From NCBI GenBank assembly GCA_030123805.1, contig JASJXV010000001.1, positions 25,190-89,189 of the forward strand: 64,000 nt of DNA. Direction: 5' to 3'. Every line of letters starts with the position of its first letter. The first letter of the stretch is position 1. The DNA is from Gammaproteobacteria bacterium. Lineage in GTDB: Bacteria > Pseudomonadota > Gammaproteobacteria > Pseudomonadales > Azotimanducaceae. Of this stretch, positions 20,500 to 30,276 are shown in pieces. The notes under the pieces are model-generated. The model searched no databases. It was given only the letters and a program-made list of their open reading frames with translations, and was not told where the DNA came from. The position numbers were made by a program, and so were the translations under genes.

Positions 20500-21543
20500 T
20501 TAAGTACTCACAGCCAGGTCGATCAACATGGCATCACCATAACTGTAAAAACGATACTGCTTCACTATCGCCTCTTGATATGCAGCCATGATCTCTGCCA
20601 ATCCAGCAAAGGCGCTTACTAACATTATCAATGACGAACCCGGAAGGTGAAAGTTGGTGATAAGTGAATCAACGCACCTGAACTGATAACCCGGATAGAT
20701 AAATATACTCGTTTCACCACTGCAAGGATTGATCTCACCCGAAGCAGCAGCAGTCTCCAGACAGCGCACGCTGGTGGTACCAATGGCTACAATTCTGCCG
20801 CCTTTATTTTTGCAATCCAGGACCTGCTGACAAACTTTCTGATTTACCTCTATTGTTTCAGAGTGCATCACGTGTTCTTCTATATTCTGTACGCGCACTG
20901 GTTGGAACGTGCCTGCTCCTACATGCAGCGTCACAAACGCCTGCTCAATGCCTTTTTCAACCAACCTGGCCAGGAGTTTTTCATCAAAGTGCAGCCCGGC
21001 TGTTGGGGCTGCCACCGCGCCATCTTTGCGGGCATAAACAGTCTGGTAGCGTTGTCGATCTTCCGCATCATCCGCCCTGTCGATATAGGGAGGTAGCGGC
21101 ACGTGTCCAAAGCGTTCGAGAATGAGTTTCACTCCGGGCGGCGGAAATTCGATCTCATAAAACTGACCTTGACGTTGACCGACGGTGAGTTTGAGGTGAT
21201 GGGCTGAATCACCCTCCAGAATGATCTCACTGGCCTCCAGCAGCGATTTGCTGGCACGCACTTGTGCAATCGCAGAGTAGATTCCGGTCACTCGTTCAAT
21301 CAGAACTTCCACTCGGCCCCCGGTCTGTTTGTGTCCGAACAATCTTGCCGGAATAACTTTGGTGTCGTTGAATACCAGCAGATCGCCAGGATTGAGCAGT
21401 TCTGGTAATTCTGTAAAAACCTGATGGCTGACCTCTCCTCCAGGTGATCGCAGACATAACAGACGGCTAGCCGTTCTTTCCGGTAACGGCTGCCTGGCAA
21501 TCAATGCATCGGGCAGGTCGAATTCAAAATCGCTTAGTAACAT
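20500..21543 (-). CDS. queA: S-adenosylmethionine:tRNA ribosyltransferase-isomerase QueA
   Basis: Uses SAM to add the epoxycyclopentane ring precursor to preQ1-modified tRNA. The 347 residues show the family signatures DLPDALIARQPLPER, VFNDTKVIPARLFG, AAPTAGLHFDEKLL, VTLHVGAGTFQPV and TNFHLPGSSLIMLVSAFAG. It starts at ATG 21543 and is followed by tgt, so both queuosine steps are probably made from one transcript. Confidence 0.97.
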   Translation of the reverse strand: MLLSDFEFDLPDALIARQPLPERTASRLLCLRSPGGEVSHQVFTELPELLNPGDLLVFNDTKVIPARLFGHKQTGGRVEVLIERVTGIYSAIAQVRASKSLLEASEIILEGDSAHHLKLTVGQRQGQFYEIEFPPPGVKLILERFGHVPLPPYIDRADDAEDRQRYQTVYARKDGAVAAPTAGLHFDEKLLARLVEKGIEQAFVTLHVGAGTFQPVRVQNIEEHVMHSETIEVNQKVCQQVLDCKNKGGRIVAIGTTSVRCLETAAASGEINPCSGETSIFIYPGYQFRCVDSLITNFHLPGSSLIMLVSAFAGLAEIMAAYQEAIVKQYRFYSYGDAMLIDLAVST

Positions 21544-21570
21544 GGCAGGACGAAAAAGTTAAAAAGATGG

Positions 21571-22590
21571 CTATTTTAGCAGATGCAGAACGACTGGAGT
21601 GATATGTGAGTCTGGATGTGCGTAGGCATCGATTAGCGCACGCACCTTTTCAAGGCTCAAAGATCCCGGTTTGCCTCTGCTTAGTGCTAATTGATTAGCT
21701 AACAATTGCAGAACTCGATTGGTGGGTGTAGGCACGCCATATAGTCGGCCCAATAACACGATCTCGCCATTGAGATAATCTGCTTCAATCGATCCCGTAC
21801 CGCGAAGAATACTCTGTAGCGATGATCCTCCCACGCGCGCACGTCCTTCGATTGAAGCCATTTCCAATAGTCCATCGCTGCGCTGTCGGACCTCTTCCCT
21901 GCTGGCACAACTAATACCTGCCGCTGCATAACATGCCAGCGCTTCGTGGATCAGACGCCGATAAATATCAGCCGATTCCGAGCCCGCATTGCACAGTGCC
22001 TGGAGTGAGTTACCCAGATTCTGCAACAACTTGGCGTATTTCGATCGCATGATATCGGCATCGGGTTGAGAGCTGAAGTTGGCATCAACAAGATCAGCGG
22101 CAATCTGATGCGCAATCTCGTCAGCTCCGTTCGGGTAATTGCCGATATCCAGCACGCCGCCAATGCTTTTGCAGTGATGCAACACAACCCCCGCTTCAAT
22201 ATGGGTCGCAGGCAAAATCACTGGCATACCATAAACCCTGTCGAAATTCCGTAACGCCATTCTTTCATTAGCCACACCGTTTTGGCAGCAGACCACCGGT
22301 ACCGATGGTCCGGCTGTTCGTACCAATGTTTGCAGTGCATCCTGAGTGTCTTGTGACTTCATACAGAGCATGACCGTGTCATTATCCCGAAATTGGATCT
22401 GTTCAGGATGCGCTACAACTGCCATGTTGAGGCGTTCAGTTTTATTCGGATCTGCAAGCACCAGCCCATTCGCTTGAATGGCTTTCAGGTGTTCACCCCG
22501 GGCGATCAGAATGACTTCTTTACCTGACTGAAATAGTCTGGCGCCAATGGTACCGCCTATAGCTCCGGCACCATAGATGATGTATCTCAT
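21571..22590 (-). CDS. Ketopantoate reductase family protein (PanE/ApbA-like)
   Basis: A 339-residue two-domain NAD(P)-dependent oxidoreductase. The N-terminal Rossmann fold has GAGAIGGTIGARL, a central CMKSQDTQDAL loop with the lysine placed as in PanE, and CQNGVANE. The C-terminal helical domain contains the KYAKLLQNLGN segment that includes the family's catalytic lysine region. It could reduce 2-dehydropantoate for coenzyme A synthesis, but many paralogues act on other 2-keto acids, so no symbol is given. The start is ATG 22590 with GGAG 5 nt upstream. It lies just 27 nt upstream of queA but is functionally unrelated. Confidence 0.85.
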   Translation of the reverse strand: MRYIIYGAGAIGGTIGARLFQSGKEVILIARGEHLKAIQANGLVLADPNKTERLNMAVVAHPEQIQFRDNDTVMLCMKSQDTQDALQTLVRTAGPSVPVVCCQNGVANERMALRNFDRVYGMPVILPATHIEAGVVLHHCKSIGGVLDIGNYPNGADEIAHQIAADLVDANFSSQPDADIMRSKYAKLLQNLGNSLQALCNAGSESADIYRRLIHEALACYAAAGISCASREEVRQRSDGLLEMASIEGRARVGGSSLQSILRGTGSIEADYLNGEIVLLGRLYGVPTPTNRVLQLLANQLALSRGKPGSLSLEKVRALIDAYAHPDSHITPVVLHLLK

Positions 22591-22671
22591 ACGTTCTCCG
22601 TGTTGGCCAGATCATTTTGACGACATAAAAAGAAACAGTCCCGAATGGTCTGACTTAAGCTAATTTAGCCG

Positions 22672-22847
22672 CTTCAAGATACCATCTTCAAGATACCAGC
22701 AGCAGGTGTCGCGGATTCCTTTCCGTAGCCTTCAGGCGCGGCGCCAAACGCGTGGAGAGAGGGGTGCCGCCATCGGACCCGTTAGGGGCTCTCGACTAAG
22801 TGAGGGTAGCTGGGAGAGCCGCAAGCCGCGGAGGAGAGGAATCCGCG
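22672..22847. repeat. Intergenic inverted-repeat element with a nested stem
   Basis: Between the mutase stop and the ketopantoate-reductase-like gene, 15-nt arms (22710-22724 and 22833-22847) are complementary at 14 of 15 positions and enclose 108 nt. Inside, GGCTCTC (22787-22793) pairs with GAGAGCC (22814-22820). A 13-bp direct repeat CTTCAAGATACCA occurs just outside at 22672-22684 and 22686-22698. The segment is G-rich on the plus strand and has no ORF. It could be a structured RNA, a small non-autonomous element, or a 3' structure for the mutase transcript. It does not show a B12 box. Confidence 0.6.
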
Positions 22848-22904
22848 GCATCTTCTGCGCAACAGCCTGGATTGACTTTAATTCAATGCCAATCGCGACA
22901 GTTC

Positions 22905-25900
22905 CTACATATTGCGTCTGTAAATGCCGCCCACACCGTAAAGCGCACTGGAGATCTGACCCAGTGAATTGGATTTAACAGCCTCCATCAACGCAGCGAA
23001 GATATTTTCCCGTCGCAGCGCCACCGCCTGCAACCTGGCCAATGCCGCAGGGCTCTCCTGCCCATGGTTTTGTTTTAATGCCGCCAGATTCTCTATCTGT
23101 TGATCCTTCTCCGCTTCGGTGGATCGCATCAATTCGCGATCCGCTATCGATTCTTCCTGGCCTGCGACGGGCAAAAAAGTATTCACCCCGATAATTGGCA
23201 GACTGCCGTCATGTTTTCTACTCTCATAGTAAAGGCTTTCTTCCTGTATTTTTCCACGTTGATACATGGTATCCATGGCGCCCAACACTCCGCCTCTTTC
23301 AGAGATCCGATCAAACTCTGAATAAACAGCTTCCTCCACAAGGTTTGTCAACTCATCGATAATGAATGATCCCTGCCATGGATTTTCACAAAAATTTAAC
23401 CCCAGCTCCTTATTGATGATCATCTGAATCGCTACTGCTCGTCTGACACTTTCCTCCGTTGGCGTCGTGATCGCCTCATCATAGGCGTTAGTATGCAAAC
23501 TGTTGCAATTATCAAACAGTGCATACAAAGCCTGAAGTGTAGTTCTGATATCATTGAAGTTCATTTCCTGGGCATGCAAACTCCGACCGGAGGTCTGAAT
23601 ATGATATTTAAGCATCTGACTTCTTGGACTTGCAGCATAACGTTCGCGCATAGCGCGCGCCCAAATTCGCCTTGCTACTCTGCCAATAACCGCATATTCA
23701 GGATCCATACCATTACTGAAAAAGAAACTCAGGTTGGGTGCAAAATCATCAATCTTCATCCCGCGGGCGAGATAAAACTCAACCAGAGTAAACCCGTTGG
23801 AAAGGGTAAACGCCAACTGGCTGATCGGATTGGCGCCGGCCTCAGCGATATGATAGCCGCTGATAGAGACACTGTAGTAGTTTCTCACTTCATGTTCGAT
23901 AAAGTACTCCTGCACATCCCCCATCATCTGCATGGCAAATCCGGTTGAAAAGATGCAGGTATTTTGTGCCTGATCTTCCTTGAGGATGTCTGCCTGGACA
24001 GTGCCTCTTACTTTCTTGAAGGTCGCTTCCCTGATGTTGGCATAGGTTGCTGCATCGACCACTTCGTCACCCGAGATACCCAACAACTCCAGGCCAAGAC
24101 CATCGTTCCCATCTGGCAGATCACCGGCATAACGTGGGCGTTTTTTTGTCTTGAAATACCGATCTATCTTCTTCCGCGCATCCGGCCATTGGCCGGTCTC
24201 ATGCAGATGCTTTTCTACCTGCTGATCGATGGCTGCATTCATAAAGAACGCAAGCATTGTCGGCGCCGGACCATTTATTGTCATGGAAACTGAAGTGCTC
24301 GGATCACAAAGATCGAATCCGGAATAAAGTTTCTTCAGGTCATCCAGGGTGGCAATTGATACCCCCGAATTCCCAACCTTTCCGTAAATATCGGGGCGCT
24401 TGTCCGGGTCTTCACCATACAGGGTCACCGAATCAAAGGCTGTGGATAACCTGCTGGCTGGTTGTCCTTTGGATACATAATGAAAGCGTCGATTGGTTCG
24501 CTCCGGGGTTCCTTCCCCGGCAAACATGCGAGTCGGATCTTCTCCTTCACGACGATAGGGAAATACACCAGCCGTATAAGGATAAAAGCCCGGTAAGTTT
24601 TCTTTGCACAGGAATTTAAGCAACTCTCCCCAACCTGAATAGGAAGGTGCGCCTATTTTGGAAATTTTCAGATGACTCAGGCTTTCTTTATAATTATCAC
24701 CGCTAACTTCTTGCCCACGGACGAAATAGCTGTATTTTTCGCTAGTTACCCCTTTAAGACGGGCTGGCCATTCTTTAAGCAATCGAATCTCTTCGGCGGA
24801 TAGTTCAGCAACGGCTTCCTGGTAGCGTTGGCGTATTGTCAACAGAGTCTGGTCTCCCCCCGCAGTTAACTGTGCAGCCTGATACGGGGACAGTGGTTCG
24901 GGCAAACATTCGTCTTTCAATACCTGCAATGTTGCATACAGGTGTTGCGCCTGATCCGCCACTTTTGCTTGCGTATCAATATGGGTGTTGATCTGCCTTC
25001 CCTGCTCACTAATCTCTGCAAGATAGCGAATTCTGCTACCTGGAATGAGCGAGACCGATTTGGGTTCCTTTATGGACGTATCCACGTCGGGCATCCAGAC
25101 TGCCTGATCAAGACGCAGTTTCTCAGCTAATTGCACGGACAGGTTGTAGAAGGCCCAGGTAACGCCTGGATCATTAAATTGACTGGCAATGGCAGGATAG
25201 ACCGGAATCTCGTCTTCGCTTCGCGAAAAATCGTTGTGATTACGCCGCCACTGCTTTTTGATATCCCGTAACGCATCCTCGGAGCCCCGTTTGTCGTACT
25301 TGTTCAAGATGACCAGATCTGCATAGTCAATCATATCGATCTTTTCCAGCTGACTGGCGGCTCCATAGTCACCGGTCATCACATAAACCGAAAAATCCAC
25401 CAGATCAACAATTTCACTGTCACTCTGGCCAATGCCTGCTGTCTCTACAATGATCAGGTCATAGGCGAGCGACTTTAGAAACAGGACTATGTCTCCAAGC
25501 ATCTCGCTGGTTGCCAGATGCTGGCGTCGGGTCGCCATTGAGCGCATATACACTTGTTCTGAGGCGAGAGAATTCATACGGATTCTGTCGCCCAACAGCG
25601 CGCCTCCAGTCCGACGCCGCGTTGGATCGATGGCCAGTACAGCGATATGCATAGCCGAATTAGCACGCAGAAATCGGGCAATCAATTCATCCGTAATACT
25701 GCTTTTCCCGGCGCCACCTGTCCCGGTTATCCCAATCACCGGTACCTTGCCCGCACTCATGTCCCATTGATCGCGCAGCGCGCTCAATGTTGCTGTGTCT
25801 AAACCACCTTCCTCAATAGAGGAGATCATCTGCGCGACCGAAATCTCATCTTCCCGATCTGCTTTTGCAGGTGGCGAACCTGCTACACGTTTGCAGCGGG

Positions 25901-26348
25901 TCCGCTCTACCAGATCCTCTATCATCCCAATCAAACCCATCGCCATGCCATCGTGTGGATGATAGATCCGTTCTACCCCATAGCGTTGGAGATACTCGAT
26001 CTCTGCCGGTGTAATAGTGCCACCACCACCCCCAAAAATACGTATGTGCGAGGCATTATGCTGCTTCAACATGTCCACCATGTAGGTGAAAAACTCGACA
26101 TGTCCGCCCTGATACGAACTGATAGCGATGCCATCAGCGTCCTCCTGCAGAGCCGCAAATACGATGTCTCGCACGCTTCGGTTGTGCCCGAGGTGAATGA
26201 CTTCGGCACCCTGAGCCTGAATCAGTCGACGCATGACATTGATTGCCGCATCGTGACCATCAAACAATGATGCCGCGGTGACGAATCGCAAAGGCTTGTC
26301 CGCAGACTCACTCTGTACAGTGGAGATCTGTTTTGAAACAGCACTCAT
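22905..26348 (-). CDS. icmF: Fused B12-dependent acyl-CoA mutase with its G-protein chaperone (IcmF type)
   Basis: IcmF interconverts isobutyryl-CoA and n-butyryl-CoA (some members act on isovaleryl/pivalyl-CoA) with adenosylcobalamin. The 1147 residues are arranged as expected. The B12-binding domain is at about 20-150 with the cobalt-ligating histidine H32 in FDGHDAA. The MeaB-type GTPase is at about 200-420 with P-loop GTGGAGKSS (209-217) and NKYD. The mutase (beta/alpha)8 barrel runs from about 560 to the end. Fusion of chaperone and mutase is the defining trait of IcmF and separates it from methylmalonyl-CoA mutase. No cobalamin riboswitch was seen upstream. Confidence 0.94.
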   Translation of the reverse strand: MSAVSKQISTVQSESADKPLRFVTAASLFDGHDAAINVMRRLIQAQGAEVIHLGHNRSVRDIVFAALQEDADGIAISSYQGGHVEFFTYMVDMLKQHNASHIRIFGGGGGTITPAEIEYLQRYGVERIYHPHDGMAMGLIGMIEDLVERTRCKRVAGSPPAKADREDEISVAQMISSIEEGGLDTATLSALRDQWDMSAGKVPVIGITGTGGAGKSSITDELIARFLRANSAMHIAVLAIDPTRRRTGGALLGDRIRMNSLASEQVYMRSMATRRQHLATSEMLGDIVLFLKSLAYDLIIVETAGIGQSDSEIVDLVDFSVYVMTGDYGAASQLEKIDMIDYADLVILNKYDKRGSEDALRDIKKQWRRNHNDFSRSEDEIPVYPAIASQFNDPGVTWAFYNLSVQLAEKLRLDQAVWMPDVDTSIKEPKSVSLIPGSRIRYLAEISEQGRQINTHIDTQAKVADQAQHLYATLQVLKDECLPEPLSPYQAAQLTAGGDQTLLTIRQRYQEAVAELSAEEIRLLKEWPARLKGVTSEKYSYFVRGQEVSGDNYKESLSHLKISKIGAPSYSGWGELLKFLCKENLPGFYPYTAGVFPYRREGEDPTRMFAGEGTPERTNRRFHYVSKGQPASRLSTAFDSVTLYGEDPDKRPDIYGKVGNSGVSIATLDDLKKLYSGFDLCDPSTSVSMTINGPAPTMLAFFMNAAIDQQVEKHLHETGQWPDARKKIDRYFKTKKRPRYAGDLPDGNDGLGLELLGISGDEVVDAATYANIREATFKKVRGTVQADILKEDQAQNTCIFSTGFAMQMMGDVQEYFIEHEVRNYYSVSISGYHIAEAGANPISQLAFTLSNGFTLVEFYLARGMKIDDFAPNLSFFFSNGMDPEYAVIGRVARRIWARAMRERYAASPRSQMLKYHIQTSGRSLHAQEMNFNDIRTTLQALYALFDNCNSLHTNAYDEAITTPTEESVRRAVAIQMIINKELGLNFCENPWQGSFIIDELTNLVEEAVYSEFDRISERGGVLGAMDTMYQRGKIQEESLYYESRKHDGSLPIIGVNTFLPVAGQEESIADRELMRSTEAEKDQQIENLAALKQNHGQESPAALARLQAVALRRENIFAALMEAVKSNSLGQISSALYGVGGIYRRNM

Positions 26349-26801
26349 GATTTCTTGTTCCGGTTGTATTGATTGATTGCAAGCTGCAATTCACATAAAA
26401 AATTCAATAGATGAAATAGAGAACTCTCTGGTTTGGGTCTAGTGTATAGATTGTCAGGTACATTGGGAATCCGTTGTATTCACTACAGGCACATAAGTCT
26501 ATCCATTCTACCCGGTGTAATTTGATTGACGCGCTGGTAGATGAGTTGCGCAACGAATTGCACTGACACCTCACCTGCCTCTAATATACGCACCTGTGGA
26601 AGCTCTGATTAAGTGGATATTTGCGTCATAACAAGTGATGCGGCGACGGGCGACTTGAGGGAAATTGTGCGGTCGGATTGCCGCATCACCGGCGGCCTCG
26701 TATGCTTTAAATTATTGAGGTTTCCAAAAGTCGTACCCACACAGCTACGGCGAAAATAGGCCAAAATCAGACCTTTCCTTGATCGATAACACTATAGTGG
26801 G
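26349..26801. other. Intergenic region between divergent icmF and the thioredoxin-like lipoprotein gene
   Basis: This 453-nt stretch holds no supported gene. A 9-bp inverted repeat, TGATGCGGC (26636-26644) and GCCGCATCA (26680-26688), could form a hairpin with a 35-nt loop. Promoters for both flanking genes must lie here, but none is convincing. Confidence 0.4.
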
Positions 26802-28475
26802 ATGCAAAACCAAACCATGAGATTCAGCAAACAATGCATGCTGTTACTGGTCGCTCTTATAGTACTTGCAAGCTGCAGTGACGATATTGAAAGACAGGAT
26901 TCTGCTGACAGTGGCGAGACCATGCGTGTTGCACAAACCAAACCCGATCAGGGGCAATCATCCATTGGTAACGACTCCACAATCAGCTGGTTTACAGGCA
27001 GTGTCGAGGCAGCGTTCAGTCACGCAAAGGCGCAAAGTAGACCACTCTACTTATACTGGGGCGCAATCTGGTGCCCGCCATGCCAGGAAATCAAAAGTAC
27101 GGTATTCAAGAGCAATAGGTTTATCGCGCAAAGCAAACTGTTTGTGCCTGTCTACCTGGATGGCGACACCAGGCTGGCACAGTCCTGGGGCGAACATTTC
27201 GGTGTAAAAGGTTACCCCACTATGATCGTGTTTAACCCGGACGGCATAGAGATTACCCGAATTCCAGGAGGTATAGACGTATCCCGTTATACCCGTGTGC
27301 TCGAACTCAGCCTCAATTCAATGCGCCCCACTGCCATGCTTATTGATCTGTCCATCAATAATCCCGGCGACCTTCAGTCCAGCGACTTTACTCAATTGGC
27401 TTATTATTCATGGCAACAGGATCATACTGCCTTACCGGAAGATCAGGGATCCGATCTTTTCAAATCCCTTTCAGAGATGGCGCAAGATCGAAATCCGGAA
27501 GCCAGTGCAAGACTGTATATGCACTATATTGCGACCCTGGCAGAAGAGCGTAAAACCAAAACTGTTGCTGAAGAATCCGGCAAAGTGTCTGCAAATCAGC
27601 ATTCTGCCATGCCTGAAGCTATTGATCGGATTAAGCTAATTCTGGCATCTGATGACTTAACCCTGGCCTGTTGGGACTATCTTACCTATTATTCCGAATC
27701 CCTGGTGTCTTTGATTTCCACTGCAGGCAAAACCCGTGATCAACTGATCCAGCTGTGGCAGGAGAAAACCCTGTCACTTCACCGCGACAAATTGCTCTCT
27801 ACCGCAGAACAACTTGCCGCCTGGTTTCCTGTACTTGAACTCTTCTGGTTGACGTCGCCTGAAGGAAAACTTGCAGCAGAGCTGATTTTAAAACTCAAAG
27901 CCGATGTCGCTCACGCGGACAAAATAACCCGAAGTCCGTATGCTCGGCAAAGTGTAGTCAATCAAATAAATCATCTGTTACAAACCGCCAAACTGTATGA
28001 CGAAGCAGAAAAACTGCTACTTGCGGAGTTAAAGACCTCCAATTCAGCTTACTATTTCATGAGCAGTCTTGCCGGTCTGAGCGAAAAACAGGAACGCTTC
28101 GACGCAGCGATAAAGTGGCGCAAACAAGCCTACGAATCTTCGCAGGGCGATGCGACACGATTTCAATGGGGTGCAACTTATATTCGAAGTATCATCCGCA
28201 TGAAACCTGATCAGCATGATCTGATTGTAGCTACCAGCATCAAGCTCTTCGATGTGCTTGAGAGCAGCGATGAAGTATTTGCCGGAAGAAACTTTCAGGT
28301 ATTAACTTCACTAAACGGCAAACTAAAAGAATGGCAAGCAGAGCAAGACAACCAGGAGTCACTGGCGCCCTTTCACAAAAAGCTGGAACAATTATGCGCA
28401 GAGCAGGAAATTGCCAGCCAGGAATCGAAAAACTGTACCCGTCTCCTGGAAGGTTTGGTTATATCCGCCGCATAA
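26802..28475 (+). CDS. Thioredoxin-fold lipoprotein with a long helical C-terminal region
   Basis: A 557-residue predicted lipoprotein. The signal peptide ends in lipobox LASC with C25 as the lipidated residue. A thioredoxin domain covers about residues 60-175, with the redox motif W90-C91-P-P-C94 and the cis-proline region VKGYPTMIVF. The remaining 380 residues are helical and TPR-like, for example YDEAEKLLLAELKTSNSAYYF, and resemble no family I can name. CPPC motifs suggest a periplasmic thiol reductant or oxidant, perhaps for a client held by the C-terminal part. A second ATG at 26817 would also keep the signal peptide. Confidence 0.75.
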   Translation: MQNQTMRFSKQCMLLLVALIVLASCSDDIERQDSADSGETMRVAQTKPDQGQSSIGNDSTISWFTGSVEAAFSHAKAQSRPLYLYWGAIWCPPCQEIKSTVFKSNRFIAQSKLFVPVYLDGDTRLAQSWGEHFGVKGYPTMIVFNPDGIEITRIPGGIDVSRYTRVLELSLNSMRPTAMLIDLSINNPGDLQSSDFTQLAYYSWQQDHTALPEDQGSDLFKSLSEMAQDRNPEASARLYMHYIATLAEERKTKTVAEESGKVSANQHSAMPEAIDRIKLILASDDLTLACWDYLTYYSESLVSLISTAGKTRDQLIQLWQEKTLSLHRDKLLSTAEQLAAWFPVLELFWLTSPEGKLAAELILKLKADVAHADKITRSPYARQSVVNQINHLLQTAKLYDEAEKLLLAELKTSNSAYYFMSSLAGLSEKQERFDAAIKWRKQAYESSQGDATRFQWGATYIRSIIRMKPDQHDLIVATSIKLFDVLESSDEVFAGRNFQVLTSLNGKLKEWQAEQDNQESLAPFHKKLEQLCAEQEIASQESKNCTRLLEGLVISAA

Positions 28476-28488
28476 TTGATGCAATAAA

Positions 28489-29334
28489 TCAGATCTTGTA
28501 AAGGCTCATCAGGAGTTTCTCCAGTATTCTGTCGGGAAGAAACGGCACAAGGCTGATCAGCAATCTCTGCATGAATATTCCGACACGATAGTTTAGTGCC
28601 GGATGCTTCGATTCTATAATCTTCACCAATATGTTTGCCAGACCTTCCGGATCTGCACCATTTTGTTCATCTTGCTCCATCACCGCTATAGCTCTGGAAC
28701 ACCGCTCACCATAAACCCCTGCGGGATCGATCGCCGCAACAAAGATCCTATTGGCAGTGAATCCAGTATGATAGTCCCCTGGTTCTATCCGGGTTACAGA
28801 TATTCCGAACGGTTTTAACTCCATACTCAGTCCATTTGACAAGCTAGCCAGCGCTGATTTTGAGGCCGAGTAAAACGCTTGAAATGGAATCGATACAACT
28901 CCGCCGAGAGAACCAATATTTATTATGTGACCAAACCCCTGCTCGCGAAGATAAGGTAACGCAGCACGGCAAACCCGATGAACACCAAAGAAATTGGTGT
29001 CAAACAGCGCTTTGGCTTCATCGATGGTGGTATTTTCTATGGCACCGGCGATACCATAACCGGCATTATTCACGATGACATCAATGACTCCCGCTGCATC
29101 AATGACATGCGCGATTGCCCTGTTGACGGAGATGTCATCGTTAACATCCATGGGTATCATTTTAAGTGCATTGGGATCAGAACTGTTATCCAGAAATTTG
29201 GCGCGTCGACTGGTGCCATATACAGTGTGTCCTCGCTCTACCAACGCTTCTGCACAGGCTTTCCCTAAACCGGAGGACGCACCTGTTATCAGGATTACTT
29301 TGCTCTCACTGGCTTTTTTAACGGGTTTTCGCAT
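28489..29334 (-). CDS. Short-chain dehydrogenase/reductase
   Basis: A classical SDR of about 281 residues. The cofactor motif is GASSGLG, the structural motif is NNAGYG, and the catalytic motif is YSASK with the serine in NIGSLGG. The pattern GTSRR after beta-2 points to NADP(H). The C-terminus ends in a hydrophobic helix (MQRLLISLVPFLP), suggesting a lipid-like substrate or membrane association. ATG 29334 is chosen; the frame extends to 29370. It lies 38 nt downstream of an M28 peptidase gene, probably in the same operon. The substrate is unknown. Confidence 0.85.
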   Translation of the reverse strand: MRKPVKKASESKVILITGASSGLGKACAEALVERGHTVYGTSRRAKFLDNSSDPNALKMIPMDVNDDISVNRAIAHVIDAAGVIDVIVNNAGYGIAGAIENTTIDEAKALFDTNFFGVHRVCRAALPYLREQGFGHIINIGSLGGVVSIPFQAFYSASKSALASLSNGLSMELKPFGISVTRIEPGDYHTGFTANRIFVAAIDPAGVYGERCSRAIAVMEQDEQNGADPEGLANILVKIIESKHPALNYRVGIFMQRLLISLVPFLPDRILEKLLMSLYKI

Positions 29335-29372
29335 CGTTTTGTGCTCTTTATGAAGAAAACCACAAATCACAT

Positions 29373-30272
29373 TCAGTCTATCGATGAGTCCAGTTCAACA
29401 AGTAACTGCCTTATTAACCTGAAACTGTTTAGATACTCGTCCATTTTTATGATCAGCATTGAATCCCTGGCCGAGTGGATTAACCGCTTCCTGTTCGGGG
29501 TCAATGAATGGAGGTTAAGTACCGGTACACCAACTGCCTTGAACGGTTCCCAATCGCCAGAGATCCATCGGTATAATCTGCTTGGCGCAATTTCCGATCC
29601 AGTGCCAAGAGCGGCACAACCCAACCTGTGCATTAGAAACCTGGAAGATCGCGGATCCGCCTGCATGAGACCCAATCCCAGCGTATCCAGGTTAATCATG
29701 GCAGCTGTATTGTTAAGCTCTTCCGGCATCATCTTACTCACATAATGAGAAGAGCCTAGCAACTCGGTTTCTTCCTCTGCAAAACCGGCAAATACATATG
29801 TATGACGCGGTTTGCGCGCGGCCATCTCCGCATAGAGGTAGGGCAAAAGAGCAACACCGGTCCAGTTGTCCGCTACCCCGTTACCCCTTCTGGTCTTGTC
29901 GTAGTGCGCAGCCACCACAACAGTCACGTTGGTGGCCCCTTCAAGCGTGCAAACAACATTCTTGTGAAGACTGCCGGTAATTACTGACATTCCTGCATTT
30001 AAACATCCGCGCCGCTCAAATTCCTTCAGCAACAGATTGGCCCTGGCCTGATTTGATTGAGGGGACTTTACCAACGACTCCATTAGGTCCTGCGAAGACA
30101 CTGATAAAAACGGATCGATAGGAGGCTCCACTGTCAGGCATTGAACATCCGGAAATCGGTTCATTGAGCAGGAAAACGAGCAGCACACAACTGCTATGAC
30201 GAACACTTTCCAGCATCGGGTCCGTGTATTGAAAAATGACCTGGGGACCGGTTTCAATGGCCCTGACACCAC
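29373..30272 (-). CDS. M28-family zinc metallopeptidase, exported
   Basis: A 299-residue aminopeptidase-like enzyme with two predicted zinc ions. The ligand pattern of M28 is visible: AAHYDK (first His/Asp), ADNWTG (bridging Asp), EEET (catalytic Glu and ligand) and NLDTLG (Asp). The final His is in IHSARDS. The N-terminus is a signal peptide ending in CCSFSC, a possible lipobox. The start is GTG 30272, with AGGAG 7 nt upstream. It follows the alcohol dehydrogenase gene by 4 nt, so the two are co-transcribed. The physiological peptide is unknown. Confidence 0.85.
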   Translation of the reverse strand: MVSGPLKPVPRSFFNTRTRCWKVFVIAVVCCSFSCSMNRFPDVQCLTVEPPIDPFLSVSSQDLMESLVKSPQSNQARANLLLKEFERRGCLNAGMSVITGSLHKNVVCTLEGATNVTVVVAAHYDKTRRGNGVADNWTGVALLPYLYAEMAARKPRHTYVFAGFAEEETELLGSSHYVSKMMPEELNNTAAMINLDTLGLGLMQADPRSSRFLMHRLGCAALGTGSEIAPSRLYRWISGDWEPFKAVGVPVLNLHSLTPNRKRLIHSARDSMLIIKMDEYLNSFRLIRQLLVELDSSID

Positions 30273-30276
30273 ACGG

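Noticed and set aside
22672..22847. Cobalamin riboswitch for the B12-dependent mutase
   Set aside because: The element lies downstream of icmF, not in its leader, and no B12 box was recognised.
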